Of a DNA stretch of 64,000 nt, positions 50,178 through 56,974 are shown piece by piece. The notes under the pieces are model-generated. The model searched no databases. It was not told where the DNA came from and was given only the letters and a program-made list of their open reading frames with translations. Every line of letters starts with the position of its first letter. The first letter of the stretch is position 1. Origin of the DNA: Vibrio splendidus (GTDB lineage: Bacteria; Pseudomonadota; Gammaproteobacteria; Enterobacterales; Vibrionaceae); contig NZ_MCUN01000004.1 in the NCBI RefSeq assembly GCF_002873455.1, positions 62,001 through 126,000 on the forward strand, read 5' to 3'. A program made the translations under genes and the position numbers.

Positions 50178-50249
50178 TCCACACCTTCAAACTAATCAAC
50201 AAATGCCTTCTTAGAAAGAGGGTATGCAATCTTCAAGGAAAAACAAAAA

Positions 50250-50516
50250 ATGAAAAAATCAATCATCCTGCTAGGTCTAACTTTGCTATTCGCATCTTCA
50301 GTATTCGCAGGCGGCACGTTCGGTGGTAATCCGGGCGATATCTCAAAAATGAAAGAGCTGCTAGAGCCTCAATGGAATGGCAAGGCAGGTATTCAGAATA
50401 CAGCGTCTTACGGTGTCATCGTGCAATGGAAAGCGGATGTCTGTGGAACCATGAATGGTCATGTCACTGATACGGCGAAATGCGGCCCAGATACCCAGAA
50501 AGGTAAAGCACAATAA
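50250..50516 (+). CDS. small secreted protein (88 aa)
   Basis: Begins with a clear signal peptide (MKKSIILLGLTLLFASSVFA), leaving a mature polypeptide of about 68 residues rich in Gly and Lys with two cysteines (DVCGTMNGH, AKCGPDTQ). The cysteines could form one disulphide in the periplasm. It is divergent from the WYL regulator and beyond its second operator, so it is a likely target. Family unknown. Low-confidence options are a toxin, an entry-exclusion factor or an envelope-stress factor. Confidence 0.65.
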   Translation: MKKSIILLGLTLLFASSVFAGGTFGGNPGDISKMKELLEPQWNGKAGIQNTASYGVIVQWKADVCGTMNGHVTDTAKCGPDTQKGKAQ

Positions 50517-50520
50517 ATTT

Positions 50521-50599
50521 TGTTGCGGAGCTTGGCTCACGATGCCTCAGTTTCGAAATTGGAACTCTCTAGGCTGAGGTATCAATGAGCTCCGCAACA
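50521..50599. other. long nested inverted repeat
   Basis: Outer arms TGTTGCGGAGCT (50521-50532) and AGCTCCGCAACA (50588-50599) pair perfectly over 12 bp, and inner arms CCTCAG / CTGAGG pair inside. There is no T run, so it is not a normal terminator. It could be a small RNA, a protection structure or a single-strand origin. Confidence 0.75.
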
Positions 50600-50629
50600 C
50601 TCAATCAACCAACAAGAAGGAGCCTTTAC

Positions 50630-50731
50630 ATGGCGATTAAATCAATAACAACACTCGTTACAACCTGTCCTGCATGTGGTGAACGTGCATATGATGATGG
50701 TAGTTGTCAGGTGTGTGGTCACTCTCACTAA
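50630..50731 (+). CDS. 33-residue zinc-ribbon protein
   Basis: A very short protein, MAIKSITTLVTTCPACGER then AYDDGSCQVCGHSH. The CPAC and CQVC pairs, 13 residues apart, make a classic four-cysteine zinc ribbon. AAGAAGGAG lies 7 bp before the ATG, an excellent ribosome binding site, and a terminator follows at once. The strong translation signals make it likely to be expressed. Partner unknown. Confidence 0.75.
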   Translation: MAIKSITTLVTTCPACGERAYDDGSCQVCGHSH

Positions 50732-50753
50732 AGCGGCATTAACAAAAAAATCT

Positions 50754-50789
50754 AAAGGGTCATGTTCTTCATTGAGCATGGCCCTTTTT
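50754..50789 (+). terminator. Rho-independent terminator after the zinc-ribbon gene
   Basis: The arms AAAGGGTCATGTTC and GAGCATGGCCCTTT pair with two wobbles, followed by T. Confidence 0.82.
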
Positions 50790-50816
50790 CGTATCTACAT
50801 AAAGAGGTAGGGAAGT

Positions 50817-50990
50817 ATGCAAAGTAAAACATTCTCACAATCATCATCCCAATCCAAAAAGAACACAGGTATTCGTGGGGCTCAAGTCGGTGCTGCGATT
50901 GGTGCTAGATATGGTCCATATGGAGTACTAATCGGAGGTATCGCTGGTTTCGTCATTGGTGTCGTCGCAGACGAAGTTATTGATGATTGA
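50817..50990 (+). CDS. 57-residue glycine-zipper membrane protein
   Basis: A polar, Ser/Lys-rich N-terminus (20 residues) is followed by two glycine-zipper stretches, VGAAIGARYGPYGVLIGG and IAGFVIGVV, and an acidic end. This is a two-helix membrane hairpin of the kind seen in phage and plasmid membrane proteins, holin-like peptides and some bacteriocins. AAAGAGGTAGGGAAG precedes the ATG. A terminator follows. Function unknown. Confidence 0.72.
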   Translation: MQSKTFSQSSSQSKKNTGIRGAQVGAAIGARYGPYGVLIGGIAGFVIGVVADEVIDD

Positions 50991-51005
50991 CGGATAAGCT
51001 AGGTG

Positions 51006-51031
51006 AGCAGGGGATAACCTCTGCTTTTTTT
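51006..51031 (+). terminator. Rho-independent terminator after the glycine-zipper gene
   Basis: The stem AGCAGGGG / CCTCTGCT (one wobble) with a seven-base T run. Confidence 0.82.
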
Positions 51032-51033
51032 GT

Positions 51034-51069
51034 TGTCGTCGACGTCGGCTCACAATACGTCGACGACGA
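51034..51069. repeat. GTCGAC motif cluster 2 (intergenic)
   Basis: GTCGTCGACGTCGG and ACGTCGACGACGA lie on either side of a 10-bp gap, just after a terminator. Confidence 0.75.
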
Positions 51070-51144
51070 TAAATTATTGCTTTATCGAATAATTCCAGTT
51101 TGTACAATGCACCCTACGTCAATGAATCAGAGTGAGGTGTACTG

Positions 51145-52299
51145 ATGGCAGAATATTTTAAGATTGCTGAAGACGATCCAGACCTAGATGCTTTTGAGAG
51201 GTTAATTTCTGATTACCACCCTTGGTACAGGAGCTTTAAGAATAAAGCTGAAAATAGACCAAGCTACAAATATAAGGATTTTTCATACGAGGCATTCGAG
51301 CAAGGACCTTTTCCGGGCAACGATGATCCTTATTGTCCGTTCGCATTTAGTTTTTTTAATGATGCTCACGTTCACAACTACTTATTGGATTGTCATTTTT
51401 TTCTTGAAAAGCCTTATGGAAGAAAAGCAGAACATAGCGTTCAGCAGTTAAAAGGCAGTCTCGAAGAATTAGTCAAAAACTCGGATTCCGTATTTGCCAA
51501 AGATTTAAATGGTATAGTTATTTTGTGTTGCACCATTTGGTCAGGTCTGATTAGAGATTATATAGTTGAAAAGAAAACGTATATCGATTCGGAACTGATG
51601 GATTATATTGTTGAGCAATCTACAAATGTCTGCAACTTTCTCATAGATTTATCAACATCAGAAGCGATGGATGTTGGGGTGCTCAAGACTTTAAGCCCTG
51701 AGGGGCGATATGGGTTACTAGCTAAGTACGTTCTTCAGGAGTATATGCAGTGTTTCCGTACCCATGTAAAAAAACATACGATTTTCTGGAAGAAAGAAAC
51801 TGCTCGAGTAGCTAAGGCTTCCAAAGTAATTCAAGGTAGAAAAGTAGTTGTGGATAAAGGCTTTAGAAAGAAGTACCCAAAATACATACATGTGGTACTT
51901 GCGCATCAGCTCGTCCAGCACTTGAAAGATTCGCCTCAAGTACCTTCCTCTCCGACAGATTTCATCTTCAAAGAGATCAGCAAAAATAAATTCGCTAAAT
52001 CACGAGATCTTAGAGCTCAATACCGTTGGTTGTTTATTAAAGCATGGCTGTACTCTTATCTTAGAAAGTACAACTTAACGTTATCGGAAGTAGCAGAGCA
52101 GATATCGTGGGACGATGATTTTTTCTATATGTCTGACATGCCAAATCTGGCTGATTTCGAAAAACAAGTATACAAAGACGAAATACAACAAGCTCGATTC
52201 CTAGACCTCAAGAACAACCTTTCTGCATGGCAGAACGATAAGTCCGAAGATGGTTATATCTACAGTCAAATCCTAGCAAGCAGTAAGAACCAAGCTTAG
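51145..52299 (+). CDS. hypothetical protein (384 aa)
   Basis: A cytosolic protein with many aromatic residues and an alternating acidic and basic pattern. No membrane segment or signal peptide is seen. The first third has clustered aromatics (DYHPWYRSFKNKAENRPSYK), the middle is hydrophobic and helical (LNGIVILCCTIWSGLIRDYIV), and the last third is basic (KAWLYSYLRKYNLTLSEVAEQIS), which might be a helix-turn-helix. GAGGT precedes the ATG. It stands alone between two terminators, just before the replication operon. I do not recognise the family. Confidence 0.72.
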   Translation: MAEYFKIAEDDPDLDAFERLISDYHPWYRSFKNKAENRPSYKYKDFSYEAFEQGPFPGNDDPYCPFAFSFFNDAHVHNYLLDCHFFLEKPYGRKAEHSVQQLKGSLEELVKNSDSVFAKDLNGIVILCCTIWSGLIRDYIVEKKTYIDSELMDYIVEQSTNVCNFLIDLSTSEAMDVGVLKTLSPEGRYGLLAKYVLQEYMQCFRTHVKKHTIFWKKETARVAKASKVIQGRKVVVDKGFRKKYPKYIHVVLAHQLVQHLKDSPQVPSSPTDFIFKEISKNKFAKSRDLRAQYRWLFIKAWLYSYLRKYNLTLSEVAEQISWDDDFFYMSDMPNLADFEKQVYKDEIQQARFLDLKNNLSAWQNDKSEDGYIYSQILASSKNQA

Positions 52300-52323
52300 C
52301 AATAACCTCATCCCTTCCACTCT

Positions 52324-52354
52324 AGGAGAAGCAGTCATGCTTCTCCTTTTTTTT
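52324..52354 (+). terminator. Rho-independent terminator
   Basis: The stem AGGAGAAGC / GCTTCTCCT has a six-base loop and eight T. Confidence 0.92.
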
Positions 52355-52440
52355 TGTCTCAACAAACCTGAGCGCATATGACAGATACCGATATCGACTT
52401 GCTGTTTAATGCAAACCAACGAGACGAAACGCCTTCTCGA

Positions 52441-52454
52441 TGCTCTTTAACAAT
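52441..52454 (+). promoter_or_regulatory. rRNA-type boxA antitermination site
   Basis: TGCTCTTTAACAAT is identical to the boxA of E. coli rRNA operon leaders, which binds NusB and S10. It lies in the 5' leader of the replication operon, about 140 bp before its first start codon. Confidence 0.65.
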
Positions 52455-52511
52455 TTGGATAGTAACGCTCTAAGCTTTGTGACTCTTTAGTTTTGGCTGA
52501 TTCGGTAACCT

Positions 52512-52572
52512 AATGAACAGCTTCATGCTGTTCATTGTGATGCTGAATCAAGCAGCATCAATTTCGATTGAT
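52512..52572 (+). promoter_or_regulatory. structured leader ahead of the replication operon
   Basis: Three hairpins follow boxA: AATGAACAGC / GCTGTTCATT (52512-52536), GATGCTG / CAGCATC (52539-52559), and ATCAAT-TTCG-ATTGAT (52557-52572). The last has a UUCG tetraloop and shares three bases with the second, so these two exclude each other. A ribosome binding site (AAGGAG) follows at once, which suggests control of translation or transcription. Confidence 0.55.
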
Positions 52573-52589
52573 AACTAAGGAGAAATGAT

Positions 52590-53345
52590 ATGAGTCTATT
52601 TAATAATTTAGCAAAGCAAGCGGAAAAAGTAGCGAACTTTAAAGCGGAAATACCAAGCAATGCATTGTCGAACATGATGCCCTCAGATGGTGTGCCATTT
52701 ATGACTAAGTTTGAAGTGCAGAAACTACTTACAGTTGAGCGATACGATGACGAGACAGGATTTAAATTTACATATTATGTAGATGCAGATGTCGCGGAAT
52801 CTTTGCCGAAAAAAGAAGTCTCTCAAAAGGTACTTCATGTTCTACAAACGACTAAAAACGATATTCGCTTTGTTCTACTGAGTGGCAATCCTTCTAACTC
52901 ATGGAACCGCAGCAAACTAGATGCGGTGAAGGTGAGTGATGAAGGCAAGGTTATCTCGGTAAAACGTAACAAAGAAGCTAGTGTTTATAGCTATTCGATT
53001 GAGCATGATATCGCTCCATTTGACATCGATATGTCTCTTGTGGAGAAAGCTTTTGATGAGACGTTTGGAGGTGACTTTTATATTGATTCTTTGGAGCATC
53101 CAATCGCTCAAGCTATGTTGGAAAATCAAGGTGAATTGGTTGACGTCGACGGCGGTGATACCGAAAGCAATCAGGTGGATACCGACGCCGACGACAAGAG
53201 ACCGTATGACCCTTCTGAGTATGGCATCTTTTCTAATGACCCTGAGCCACTTGAGGAGCTTGAAGAGATTGATGAGTTAGAAGACGTTGAGATTGAAGAC
53301 AGTATCGACTTTGATGACTTGGATTTCGATGAGATTGCAGCTTGA
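52590..53345 (+). CDS. acidic-tailed protein of the replication operon, SSB-like
   Basis: A 251-residue protein. The first 165 or so residues look like a beta-rich domain (RYDDETGFKFTYYVDADV, DIRFVLLSGNP, KVISVKRNKEASVYSY). The last 85 residues are extremely acidic (EELEEIDELEDVEIEDSIDF). A compact domain with a long acidic tail directly ahead of a DNA polymerase is the layout of phage single-strand binding proteins such as T7 gp2.5, hence the tentative role; no family could be assigned by eye. GTCGAC-type motifs fall inside the acidic region. Confidence 0.65.
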   Translation: MSLFNNLAKQAEKVANFKAEIPSNALSNMMPSDGVPFMTKFEVQKLLTVERYDDETGFKFTYYVDADVAESLPKKEVSQKVLHVLQTTKNDIRFVLLSGNPSNSWNRSKLDAVKVSDEGKVISVKRNKEASVYSYSIEHDIAPFDIDMSLVEKAFDETFGGDFYIDSLEHPIAQAMLENQGELVDVDGGDTESNQVDTDADDKRPYDPSEYGIFSNDPEPLEELEEIDELEDVEIEDSIDFDDLDFDEIAA

Positions 53346-54416
53346 ATTGCAATAGCACGCTATGGTCTTAAGCCTCAAACCTATGCGCTGAATAAACAGC
53401 TGATTGTTCACTCAGTGCAGGGTTGGCTTCCTAAGCCCGTAGCTCTACAAGTTAAAGGTGTATCGAGTTTGCCTCCTTTGGATGTTCAACGCCGAATTAC
53501 TCGGCATATAGAACATCTAAAAGGTAGGGAAGCGATTCGAATCAACCATGCTGCAATGCTCAAGCGAATTGGTTCGTACTCCAAGAAAAAGTCGGGTACG
53601 AGCCACTTCGTGGCAAAGCAGTATCAAGGTATTGTTGAGGTTCTGAGGACTGATACGGAAGGATATTGGTATTGTCCTGTCGTATCTGCTTTTCACACTA
53701 AAACTGGTCGTGATCACGTACTTGGTTCATCTCTGAGTCAGGTGCCTAAGCAGTATTGGAAGTCAGTCCTCAATCCGCCCCAAGGTAGCGTCTATGTTCT
53801 CCTTGACTACAAGCAACAAGAACCAATGATTGCCGCGCATTTTGCAGGCTGTCAGCCACTCTTGAGCTGGTATGAACAAGGAGAAGATATTTACCAGAAA
53901 CTCATTCAGTTTACTGGTATTCAGCTTAGCCGTGAACAATGTAAGCAACTGCTTATTGGTCGTTTATATGGCATTGGTCATCGTGCATTAGCTGAAAAGA
54001 TAGGTGTTTCACGTCGTCGAGTTAAGGTGTTGTTGGTTGAGCTATCAAAGCTCATTTGGCCAATAGATCAATATCTTGACCAATCCGCTGATGCTATTCG
54101 GCATTGTGGTATCGCTCGGTCTCTAGACTGGCAATATGCCGTTTCAGATTTAGACCAACGTCTTTCCCTTCGCAACTGGAAGATTCAAGCAGCAGGTGCC
54201 GACATACTTCGTCGCGCATGCCAAAGGCTTGATGAAGCCAATATTCCGCTTCTTCTTACCAATCACGATTCGTTTTTGGTGAGGCTAGAACAAGAGCAAT
54301 TTGAAGACCAGAGAGATAAGGCTGTGAACGCATTACGATGCGCCGTCGCCGATGTTCTTGATGGTTTTAGTTTGAATGTGTCAGTTGATCTGACACAGCA
54401 TGCCCAAGAAAAATAG
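53346..54416 (+). CDS. family A DNA polymerase (polymerase domain only)
   Basis: The frame opens directly after the TGA of the acidic gene, in the same frame. The first standard start is GTG 53415 (333 residues), without a Shine-Dalgarno; the 23 codons before it also look like protein. Counting from the GTG, motif A is VLLDYKQQEP (Asp131), motif B is CKQLLIGRLYGIG (Lys177, Tyr185), and motif C is LTNHDSFLV (His284, Asp285, with Ser instead of the usual Glu). It is much shorter than PolI and has no 3'-5' or 5'-3' exonuclease domain. With the helicase downstream it should replicate the element. Confidence 0.85.
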   Translation: MAIARYGLKPQTYALNKQLIVHSVQGWLPKPVALQVKGVSSLPPLDVQRRITRHIEHLKGREAIRINHAAMLKRIGSYSKKKSGTSHFVAKQYQGIVEVLRTDTEGYWYCPVVSAFHTKTGRDHVLGSSLSQVPKQYWKSVLNPPQGSVYVLLDYKQQEPMIAAHFAGCQPLLSWYEQGEDIYQKLIQFTGIQLSREQCKQLLIGRLYGIGHRALAEKIGVSRRRVKVLLVELSKLIWPIDQYLDQSADAIRHCGIARSLDWQYAVSDLDQRLSLRNWKIQAAGADILRRACQRLDEANIPLLLTNHDSFLVRLEQEQFEDQRDKAVNALRCAVADVLDGFSLNVSVDLTQHAQEK

Positions 54417-54435
54417 ATCTATAGGAGATTTCACA

Positions 54436-55884
54436 ATGGCAGAGAAAAATGTAGTCGCAGGGTTTTTAGAGCAGTTTACCCCTAGTGTAGTAAAGCAAGA
54501 TGAGTCACGTACTCCATACTTGATTGAACATACGGGGGAGTCAAAGCAAGCTATTCCGCTTGAGTCGGATAGAGGTGAGCAAATGCTTCGTAAGTTCGCT
54601 AAGCGTGTTGAGCTGAGATTAGTTGGAAAGTCTGTGAAAGAGGCGTTTGAAGAGGTTAAAGCTATCGCGTGGGAGCATGAGCAGCCATTGATTAAGCCTC
54701 AGATTCGCTATGGTATGGCACCTTCCTCCGATACTGTAACAATTGACCTCTCTAATGGTCAGATTGTTCAGCTCAGTGCTCAAGGTGTTGATGTGTTGGA
54801 TAGCATGCCAGCCAGCAACGAAGAGTTGTACTTTCAGAGATCAAGTTTTCAGTTGCCAATGGTGACGCCAAAGCTACCTTGTGTTGATATGAAATCAGCT
54901 CTGAAGAAGCTTAGAGATTTCATTAACACTGATCAGGACACCTTTCTTTTGTTAGTCGCGTATATGACCTACTTGATGGCGCATCCTAAGGTAAAAGGTG
55001 TTCCTTATCCTATTCTGATGATCCAAGGTGAGAAAGGTACAGGTAAGAGCTTCTTCTGTAACAACGTGCTTCGTGGTCTGTTAGACCCAAGTGCTGTTTC
55101 AGCAATGGCTTTTCCGAAGCAAAGCGATTTTGTATTGACCATCAACGGTATGTCTTTGGTTGTTATTGATAATCTTCGAAGCTTAACCAAGCGACAAAGT
55201 GATCTACTTTGTACTGTAGCGACTAAGGGCACAATGACGAAGCGAACGTTGTATAAGACAGCAGAAGTGACGATGTTTGAGCTACACAGTCCACTAGTAC
55301 TAAACGGTATCCATGACTTTGTTAAGGAATCGGACTTAGCTTCGCGCTGTCTTCGTGTCAATTTGGAGCCAATGAAGAAAGGTAATCGACGTCCAGAGCA
55401 AGAGCTTAAAGCTGATTTAGAAGCATCTATGCCAGAGATATTTGGTGCCTTACTCACCCTTGCATCTCAAGCATTGGCAATATTGCCAGATGTTGAAGTT
55501 ATACATGAGGCTCGCATGATGGATTATGCCAAGTGGATAGGTGCGCTAGAACGTGTCTGGAAGTTGCCAGAGGGTAAACTGCAAAAGGTGTATGAGAAGA
55601 ATGTTGAGTCTTTAATGGCATCGGGTATGGTCGATGATAGCTTAACCATAGCCCTTACTAGCATGGTGAAAAAGCTAGGCGGTAAGGCATGGAAAGGTAA
55701 GCCATCCCAACTGCTTAGCAAGCTACAAGAGCATGAGGACAGTCAGTATCTTCCTAAAGGAGCAGCTGCACTATCAGCTAAGATTAAGGGTCAAGAATCA
55801 AGCTTGAATGCCAATGGCATCTACTTCAAGTTTGGTCGAGCGGCAGAGCGTTACATAATGGTTTCAGATAAGCCATTAATTTAA
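54436..55884 (+). CDS. P-loop helicase/ATPase of the replication cassette
   Basis: A 482-residue protein starting at the ATG at 54436 (GGAG upstream). The Walker A motif is GEKGTGKS (residues 198-205), the Walker B is LVVIDN near 241, followed by RSL and a sensor-like TKGTMTKRTLYKT and SPLVLNGI segment. This matches the AAA+/SF3-like helicases of phages and plasmids, often annotated as D5 or DUF927-type. The N-terminal 150 residues have no visible primase motif. It ends the acidic protein-polymerase-helicase operon. Confidence 0.82.
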   Translation: MAEKNVVAGFLEQFTPSVVKQDESRTPYLIEHTGESKQAIPLESDRGEQMLRKFAKRVELRLVGKSVKEAFEEVKAIAWEHEQPLIKPQIRYGMAPSSDTVTIDLSNGQIVQLSAQGVDVLDSMPASNEELYFQRSSFQLPMVTPKLPCVDMKSALKKLRDFINTDQDTFLLLVAYMTYLMAHPKVKGVPYPILMIQGEKGTGKSFFCNNVLRGLLDPSAVSAMAFPKQSDFVLTINGMSLVVIDNLRSLTKRQSDLLCTVATKGTMTKRTLYKTAEVTMFELHSPLVLNGIHDFVKESDLASRCLRVNLEPMKKGNRRPEQELKADLEASMPEIFGALLTLASQALAILPDVEVIHEARMMDYAKWIGALERVWKLPEGKLQKVYEKNVESLMASGMVDDSLTIALTSMVKKLGGKAWKGKPSQLLSKLQEHEDSQYLPKGAAALSAKIKGQESSLNANGIYFKFGRAAERYIMVSDKPLI

Positions 55885-55891
55885 TTATCAT

Positions 55892-55935
55892 ATCCGGTAT
55901 CGGTGGCATTGGTCACTGGTACCGGATTTTTTTTT
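55892..55935 (+). terminator. Rho-independent terminator of the replication operon
   Basis: The arms ATCCGGTA / TACCGGAT with extra inner pairing are followed by nine T. Confidence 0.85.
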
Positions 55936-55945
55936 GCTTTCTAGT

Positions 55946-55980
55946 GGCGGCGTTGACGGTTGGTGGTGTACGTCGACGAC
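55946..55980. repeat. GTCGAC motif cluster 3 (intergenic)
   Basis: GGCGGCGTTGACGG and ACGTCGACGAC are separated by about ten bases, just after the replication terminator. Position after a terminator is the same as cluster 2. Confidence 0.7.
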
Positions 55981-56081
55981 AATAGCTTTATGTTTTCTAT
56001 TTTTTGCATACTTAAAGGAGTGTCACACATTGATTGGGTGTGTGGTTGTATATTGGTTTTTTAATCAATATAGAGGTAACT

Positions 56082-56288
56082 ATGGCAAGATATTATGTTA
56101 ATAAAAATCAGCAAGCTAATGGCGATCATGAGGTTCATAAACTCGGTTGTTCTCGTATGCCATTGGAGCACAATAGGCATTATTTGGGTGACTTTGCTTC
56201 GTGCAGTCCTGCAGTACAAGCTGCTAAAAAGGTTTACTTTAAATCGAATGGTTGTTTTTACTGTTCGAACTCATGCCATACGAGTTAG
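56082..56288 (+). CDS. small cysteine-rich protein (68 aa)
   Basis: The 68-residue product starts MARYYVNKNQQANGDHEVHK and has four cysteines and several histidines (LGCSRMPLEHNRHYLGDFASC, CFYCSNSCHTS), a pattern I have seen in small proteins of mobile elements in many phyla; the function is not known. GAGGTAAC precedes the ATG at 56082; the frame extends upstream to a weaker start. It is followed after 12 bp by another small gene. Confidence 0.72.
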   Translation: MARYYVNKNQQANGDHEVHKLGCSRMPLEHNRHYLGDFASCSPAVQAAKKVYFKSNGCFYCSNSCHTS

Positions 56289-56300
56289 GGAGGAAGTGTT

Positions 56301-56480
56301 ATGTCTTTAAAGCCAGGTGAAAGCACTGGAAAAGATGGTGGTATTTATAGAGAGGTTGGCCCTAGGGGAGGGCAGACAAATAACTATGCGACAATTGCTG
56401 ACAATAAAGCCGCTCCACCGACAACAAAGTCTGGAAATAAGTGGGAGAAAGTAAAGAGAACGCCAGATAGTAAGAGGTAG
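56301..56480 (+). CDS. small YjzC-like protein (59 aa)
   Basis: A 59-residue soluble protein beginning MSLKPGESTGKDGGIYREVG, then rich in Gly, Thr and Lys, ending in a basic tail. The GE(S/K)-G..G.Y pattern resembles YjzC-type small proteins, of unknown function. GGAGGAAG lies 7 bp before the ATG. Together with the gene at 56082 it forms a two-gene unit ending in a terminator. Confidence 0.7.
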   Translation: MSLKPGESTGKDGGIYREVGPRGGQTNNYATIADNKAAPPTTKSGNKWEKVKRTPDSKR

Positions 56481-56486
56481 TGAGAT

Positions 56487-56509
56487 AGGGACCTTCGACG
56501 GTCCCTTTT
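56487..56509. terminator. terminator between convergent units
   Basis: The stem AGGGACC / GGTCCCT with a six-base loop and T run ends the small-gene unit and abuts the convergent minus-strand cassette. Confidence 0.82.
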
Positions 56510-56974
56510 CTATTCTTGGGTGTATCTTCCGCGCCCTGCTTTAACTAAATAAATATCTCGTTGGTACCGATAACACATCCATATAGCATGAACGAATAAA
56601 ATTAGCTGAATCCAAGGTACAGCTGGTGAGGATGAGAAAACTGATGCGCAAAAGTAGACTACAAAGTTGAACAACATTAAAGATAAAAGCTTTAATGTTC
56701 TATAGTTTACTCTCAGAGTGTCAACTCTACGTCCATTAGAAGCATCTGACATTCCGCTCAATATAGATATATATACCATTCCACTTGCTAGTGACCAATC
56801 TCCAGATTGAAATAGTCCGGGCCATAGTTGTGTCCATGACATGATTGGTGACTGGAACATCACCAGTACTTTGATTGCTACCATCAGCCCAAGGGGTAAT
56901 AACGTATACAATACATTTGTTCTAGCAAAAATCTCTTCGTCATTGAGACCTTTACTCCTGATGTTTTTAGTCAT
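56510..56974 (-). CDS. hypothetical membrane protein (154 aa)
   Basis: A small integral membrane protein with about four hydrophobic helices (LYTLLPLGLMVAIKVLVM, SLASGMVYISILSGM, LLSLMLFNFVVYFCASVF, WIQLILFVHAIWMCYRY) and a basic C-terminus (KAGRGRYTQE). Its start overlaps the end of the 57902 gene by eight bases, so the two are co-translated. A soluble protein and a small membrane partner in an overlapping pair, at the edge of an island, is a common layout for abortive-infection systems, but nothing identifies it as such. Confidence 0.75.
   Translation of the reverse strand: MTKNIRSKGLNDEEIFARTNVLYTLLPLGLMVAIKVLVMFQSPIMSWTQLWPGLFQSGDWSLASGMVYISILSGMSDASNGRRVDTLRVNYRTLKLLSLMLFNFVVYFCASVFSSSPAVPWIQLILFVHAIWMCYRYQRDIYLVKAGRGRYTQE

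Noticed and set aside
52379..52477. A 32-codon gene starting at the ATG at 52379
   Set aside because: It runs straight through the boxA sequence and has no ribosome binding site; the region is better explained as the leader of the replication operon.
53415..54416. A truncated copy of host DNA polymerase I
   Set aside because: The motif variants (DYKQQEP, HDS) and an operon with helicase and acidic protein differ from PolI; it is a dedicated element polymerase rather than a fragment.
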